In this document: one piece after another, positions 63,840-64,000 of the stretch
Numbering within the stretch: position 1 is the stretch's first letter
How the letters are laid out: each line of letters begins with the position of its first letter
DNA from: Lepidonotus clava
Taxonomy: Eukaryota > Annelida > Polychaeta > Phyllodocida > Polynoidae
Direction of reading: 5' to 3'
Length of the DNA: 64,000 bases
Assembly (NCBI GenBank): GCA_936440205.1
Contig: OW387149.1
Span: 26,613,151 to 26,677,150, forward strand
The notes under the pieces: model-generated
What the model saw: only the letters and a program-made list of their open reading frames with translations
Told to the model about the DNA's origin: nothing
The model's database searches: none
Position numbers and translations under genes: made by a program

Positions 63840-64000
63840 TTAAGAACATTTCTTTCGTACTATAAACACATGTTGAACTTCTCCAAAAATATTTGACCTA
63901 AACATAGCATCTTTCGGAGTCTCCTGATGACCGTCTATCAATAAATAACCATGCGGTCTTTGTACAGCATGATTATATATTTCAATAAAACATTTACTGT
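63840..64000 (-). CDS. Partial Polinton gene at the window edge
   Basis: The C-terminal ~53 codons of a frame that continues beyond the window. HAVQRPHGYLLIDGHQETPK and MFRSNIFGEVQHVFIV match a motif (PHGYLLLD...RTNIF) I know from proteins adjacent to Polinton capsid genes. Function unknown. The stop is at 63840. Confidence 0.5.
   Translation of the reverse strand, partial: SKCFIEIYNHAVQRPHGYLLIDGHQETPKDAMFRSNIFGEVQHVFIVRKKCS

Larger units (their letters stand above)
39377..64000 (-). mobile_element. Polinton/Maverick (adintovirus-like) element, partial, carrying an LTR element
   Basis: The minus-strand gene block follows Polinton morphogenesis genes: small proteins, a conserved Polinton gene, pX/pVI-like protein, double-jelly-roll major capsid protein and adenovirus-type protease. 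PolB, integrase and packaging ATPase are not in the window and would lie beyond 64 kb. The left terminus is uncertain and may be near 35.6 kb. The genes seen are open, so the copy looks fairly young apart from the LTR-element insertion at 43410-62836, which separates one gene into two arms. Confidence 0.85.

Overview
The window looks like animal nuclear DNA, most likely from a mollusc or another lophotrochozoan. It has spliced genes with GT-AG introns and many SINE-like repeats. Some of these end, on the minus strand, in (CACT)n or (AAAC)n tails of the kind common in molluscan SINEs. It also holds several MITE families and two large virus-like elements, one inside the other. The phylum is inferred from repeat style and is tentative.

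Layout. 1-10.7 kb is a repeat thicket: about ten copies of a ~300-bp repeat (family A), five of a ~240-bp repeat (family B), a decayed Crypton tyrosine-recombinase gene (4.57-6.0 kb), and a duplicated block with proline-rich exon-like stretches. 10.7-14.2 kb is mostly unique and gene-poor, with a TIR element at 12.8-13.4 kb that carries a 55-bp minisatellite. 14.2-26.7 kb holds the one complete host gene I can support. It is a minus-strand gene of 12 coding exons that encodes a 1068-residue HMG-box protein. All splice phases agree and every intron has GT-AG ends. 27-31.8 kb is a nest of tRNA-derived SINEs (family C). One is split by a 2.5-kb TIR element that carries about ten copies of a short motif. 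31.8-35.6 kb has a promoter-like stretch, a 211-bp MITE with an 8-bp target duplication, and a strong palindrome.

35.6-64 kb is dominated by a Polinton/Maverick (adintovirus-like) element. Its genes run on the minus strand: a possible small membrane protein, an adenovirus-type protease, a double-jelly-roll major capsid protein, a pX/pVI-like protein, a conserved Polinton gene, two small paralogous proteins, and a partial gene at the window edge. A 19.4-kb LTR element of the Ty3/Gypsy type (43410-62836) is inserted in it. Its 636-bp LTRs appear identical by eye and the target duplication is ATAC, so the insertion is recent. It carries gag, pol, two overlapping accessory-type frames, and a baculovirus-F/errantivirus-like envelope gene. 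It also has an unusual 6.3-kb 3' region containing an antisense SGNH-hydrolase-like frame and an antisense C2H2 zinc-finger relic.

How the parts relate. The HMG-box gene is the host's own and stands apart from the elements, although MITEs have entered its introns. The Polinton genes form one co-directional morphogenesis block. The LTR element is a complete retrovirus-like unit read in the opposite direction. Its antisense 3' cargo is the most unusual thing in the window.
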